This document shows, in pieces, positions 5,775 through 5,830 of a stretch of 5,830 nucleotides of DNA. The first letter of the stretch is position 1; each line of letters begins with the position of its first letter. Source of the stretch: Gemmataceae bacterium (lineage in GTDB: Bacteria > Planctomycetota > Planctomycetia > Gemmatales > Gemmataceae); NCBI GenBank assembly GCA_947490035.1, contig CANLGS010000306.1, positions 1-5,830 of the forward strand. The letters run 5' to 3'. The notes under the pieces were generated by a model. The model was not told the origin of the DNA. It ran no database searches and saw only the letters and a program-made list of their open reading frames with translations. The position numbers were made by a program, and so were the translations under genes.

Positions 5775-5830
5775 GGGCTGCCTCTCGTGATGGGTCGGAA
5801 TTGCGCTATCGAGGATGATACGAGGTGACC
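5775..5830 (-). promoter_or_regulatory. Upstream region of transketolase
   Basis: Only 56 bp of the upstream region is present. It contains the ribosome site (complement of 5781-5786) and a possible -10 box TATCAT (complement of 5815-5820), which would give a leader of about 30 nt. The -35 region would lie at or beyond the window edge, so the promoter is a weak suggestion. Confidence 0.25.

Noticed and set aside
4191..5828. Long plus-strand open frame antisense to transketolase
   Set aside because: Transketolase on the other strand has complete motifs. The antisense product is low-complexity and rich in Arg, Val and Asp, a shadow of the codon bias.

Overview
The window looks like chromosomal DNA from a planctomycete, most likely of the Gemmata group. 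This rests on family recognition, not on a database search. The DNA is GC-rich with strong G/C bias at third codon positions. It carries a secreted valine/lysine/cysteine-rich YTV-type repeat protein, a secreted DUF1080 (3-keto-disaccharide hydrolase-like) protein, and a secreted protein joining a c-type haem motif to a squalene-cyclase-like alpha-toroid. All three are typical of that phylum.

There are five genes on strictly alternating strands, so each is probably transcribed alone. From left to right: (1) a YTV-type repeat protein, minus strand, start at 947, C-terminus cut by the left edge; (2) a DUF1080 protein, plus strand, 1271-2029; (3) a CxxCH plus squalene-cyclase-like protein, minus strand, 2130-3125; (4) a small STAS-domain protein, plus strand, 3233-3583; (5) transketolase, minus strand, 3729-5774, complete. 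Genes 1-3 carry apparent signal peptides and should act outside the cytoplasm. Genes 4 and 5 are cytoplasmic. I see no shared pathway among them.

The most striking feature is at the two convergent junctions. Genes 2 and 3 meet in a perfect 50-bp inverted repeat with an 18-nt loop (2021-2138). Genes 4 and 5 meet in a 153-bp composite palindrome built of nested hairpin modules (3580-3732). In both, the stop codons of the two facing genes lie inside the terminal arms at exactly mirror-image positions: TGA/TGA in the first and TAG/TAG in the second. The two palindromes differ in sequence. They may be bidirectional terminators, and their form suggests dispersed palindromic repeats that have settled at gene ends.

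The divergent junctions (948-1270 and 3126-3232) hold the 5' regions. The shorter one has a small, possibly switchable hairpin over the ribosome binding site of the STAS gene. I found no tRNA, rRNA, CRISPR array, transposase or phage gene. No new multi-gene system is evident.
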